In this document: positions 15,768 through 15,876 of the stretch, piece by piece
Position numbering within the stretch: position 1 is the first letter of the stretch
Layout: every line of letters starts with the position of its first letter
Assembly: GCA_021823365.1 (NCBI GenBank)
Contig: JAKAOD010000014.1
Location: 1-15,876 of the forward strand
Source: Actinomycetes bacterium
GTDB lineage: Bacteria; Actinomycetota; Acidimicrobiia; Acidimicrobiales; Bog-793
DNA: 15,876 bases
Direction: 5' to 3'
Notes under the pieces: generated by a model
The model's database searches: none
Seen by the model: the letters and a program-made list of their open reading frames with translations, nothing else
Told to the model about the DNA's origin: nothing
Made by a program: the position numbers and the translations under genes

Positions 15768-15876
15768 CGTCAATGAGACGCCACCGAGGTGTGAGCCCTG
15801 CGTCCCCGAGCGGGCAACTGGAGGATGAACGGTCGGCAGGCCCGCTCGCGGCGCCGCCCCGCCGCGGCTCACGCGG

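Larger units (their letters stand above)
15560..15876. other. 317-bp stretch with no recognised gene, window end
   Basis: I see no convincing coding sequence. Two hairpins are visible (15686-15706 and 15745-15767). Near the edge, two short plus-strand frames stay open to the window end: GTG at 15791 (reads SPASPSGQLEDERSAGP) and ATG at 15825 (reads NGRQARSRRRPAAAHA, with GGAGG directly abutting it). Either could be the start of a gene that lies mostly outside the window, but spacing to a ribosome site is poor in both. The minus strand has an open frame here with no family resemblance I can name. Confidence 0.5.

Overview
The window is GC-rich chromosomal DNA (roughly 70 % by eye) with many GTG/TTG starts and densely packed genes. 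The gene content fits an actinomycetote: a DHA2-type MFS pump with TetR control, an HrdB-like accessory sigma factor, an actinobacterial L,D-transpeptidase, a TAP-type secreted peptidase, and PPK2. An acidimicrobiial or similar deep-branching actinobacterial host is possible, but the sequence alone does not settle this.

Region 1 (1-3394) is scarred accessory DNA. The left edge holds the C-terminal half of an ISL3-like transposase (minus strand) that has lost its N-terminal half. Next comes an intact DHA2-type MFS exporter (minus strand). Just upstream of it is a clean TetR-type operator palindrome. Behind the operator is a TetR repressor remnant that keeps its ligand-binding C-terminal domain but has no DNA-binding domain and no in-frame stop. 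The missing front end is replaced by the start of a DrrA-like ABC ATPase on the plus strand, which is itself cut off after its first ~95 residues. A 16-bp tandem duplication sits at the junction.

Region 2 (3427-6572) has single genes in alternating directions: an unrecognised 160-residue protein (-), a SixA-like phosphohistidine phosphatase (+), an HrdB/SigB-like sigma-70 factor (-) and a TetR/AcrR regulator (+).

Region 3 (6570-13986) starts with a membrane-anchored L,D-transpeptidase (-) divergent from a co-directional plus-strand run: SulP anion transporter with STAS domain, PPK2 polyphosphate kinase, a beta-phosphoglucomutase-like HAD protein whose nucleophile Asp is replaced by Glu, a secreted TAP-family alpha/beta hydrolase, and a zinc-dependent L-idonate/sorbitol-type dehydrogenase. 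Gaps are short (17 bp, 107 bp, a 4-bp overlap, 10 bp), so part or all of this is probably one transcript. The products suggest anion uptake, polyphosphate/nucleotide energy metabolism and sugar/peptide use, but no single pathway unites them.

Region 4 (13987-15876) holds pyruvate kinase, followed by 317 bp with strong hairpins and no recognisable gene.

I did not find a clear undescribed multi-gene system. The best leads are the orphaned operator with a beheaded repressor, the HAD protein with the altered nucleophile, and the SulP-PPK2 pairing.
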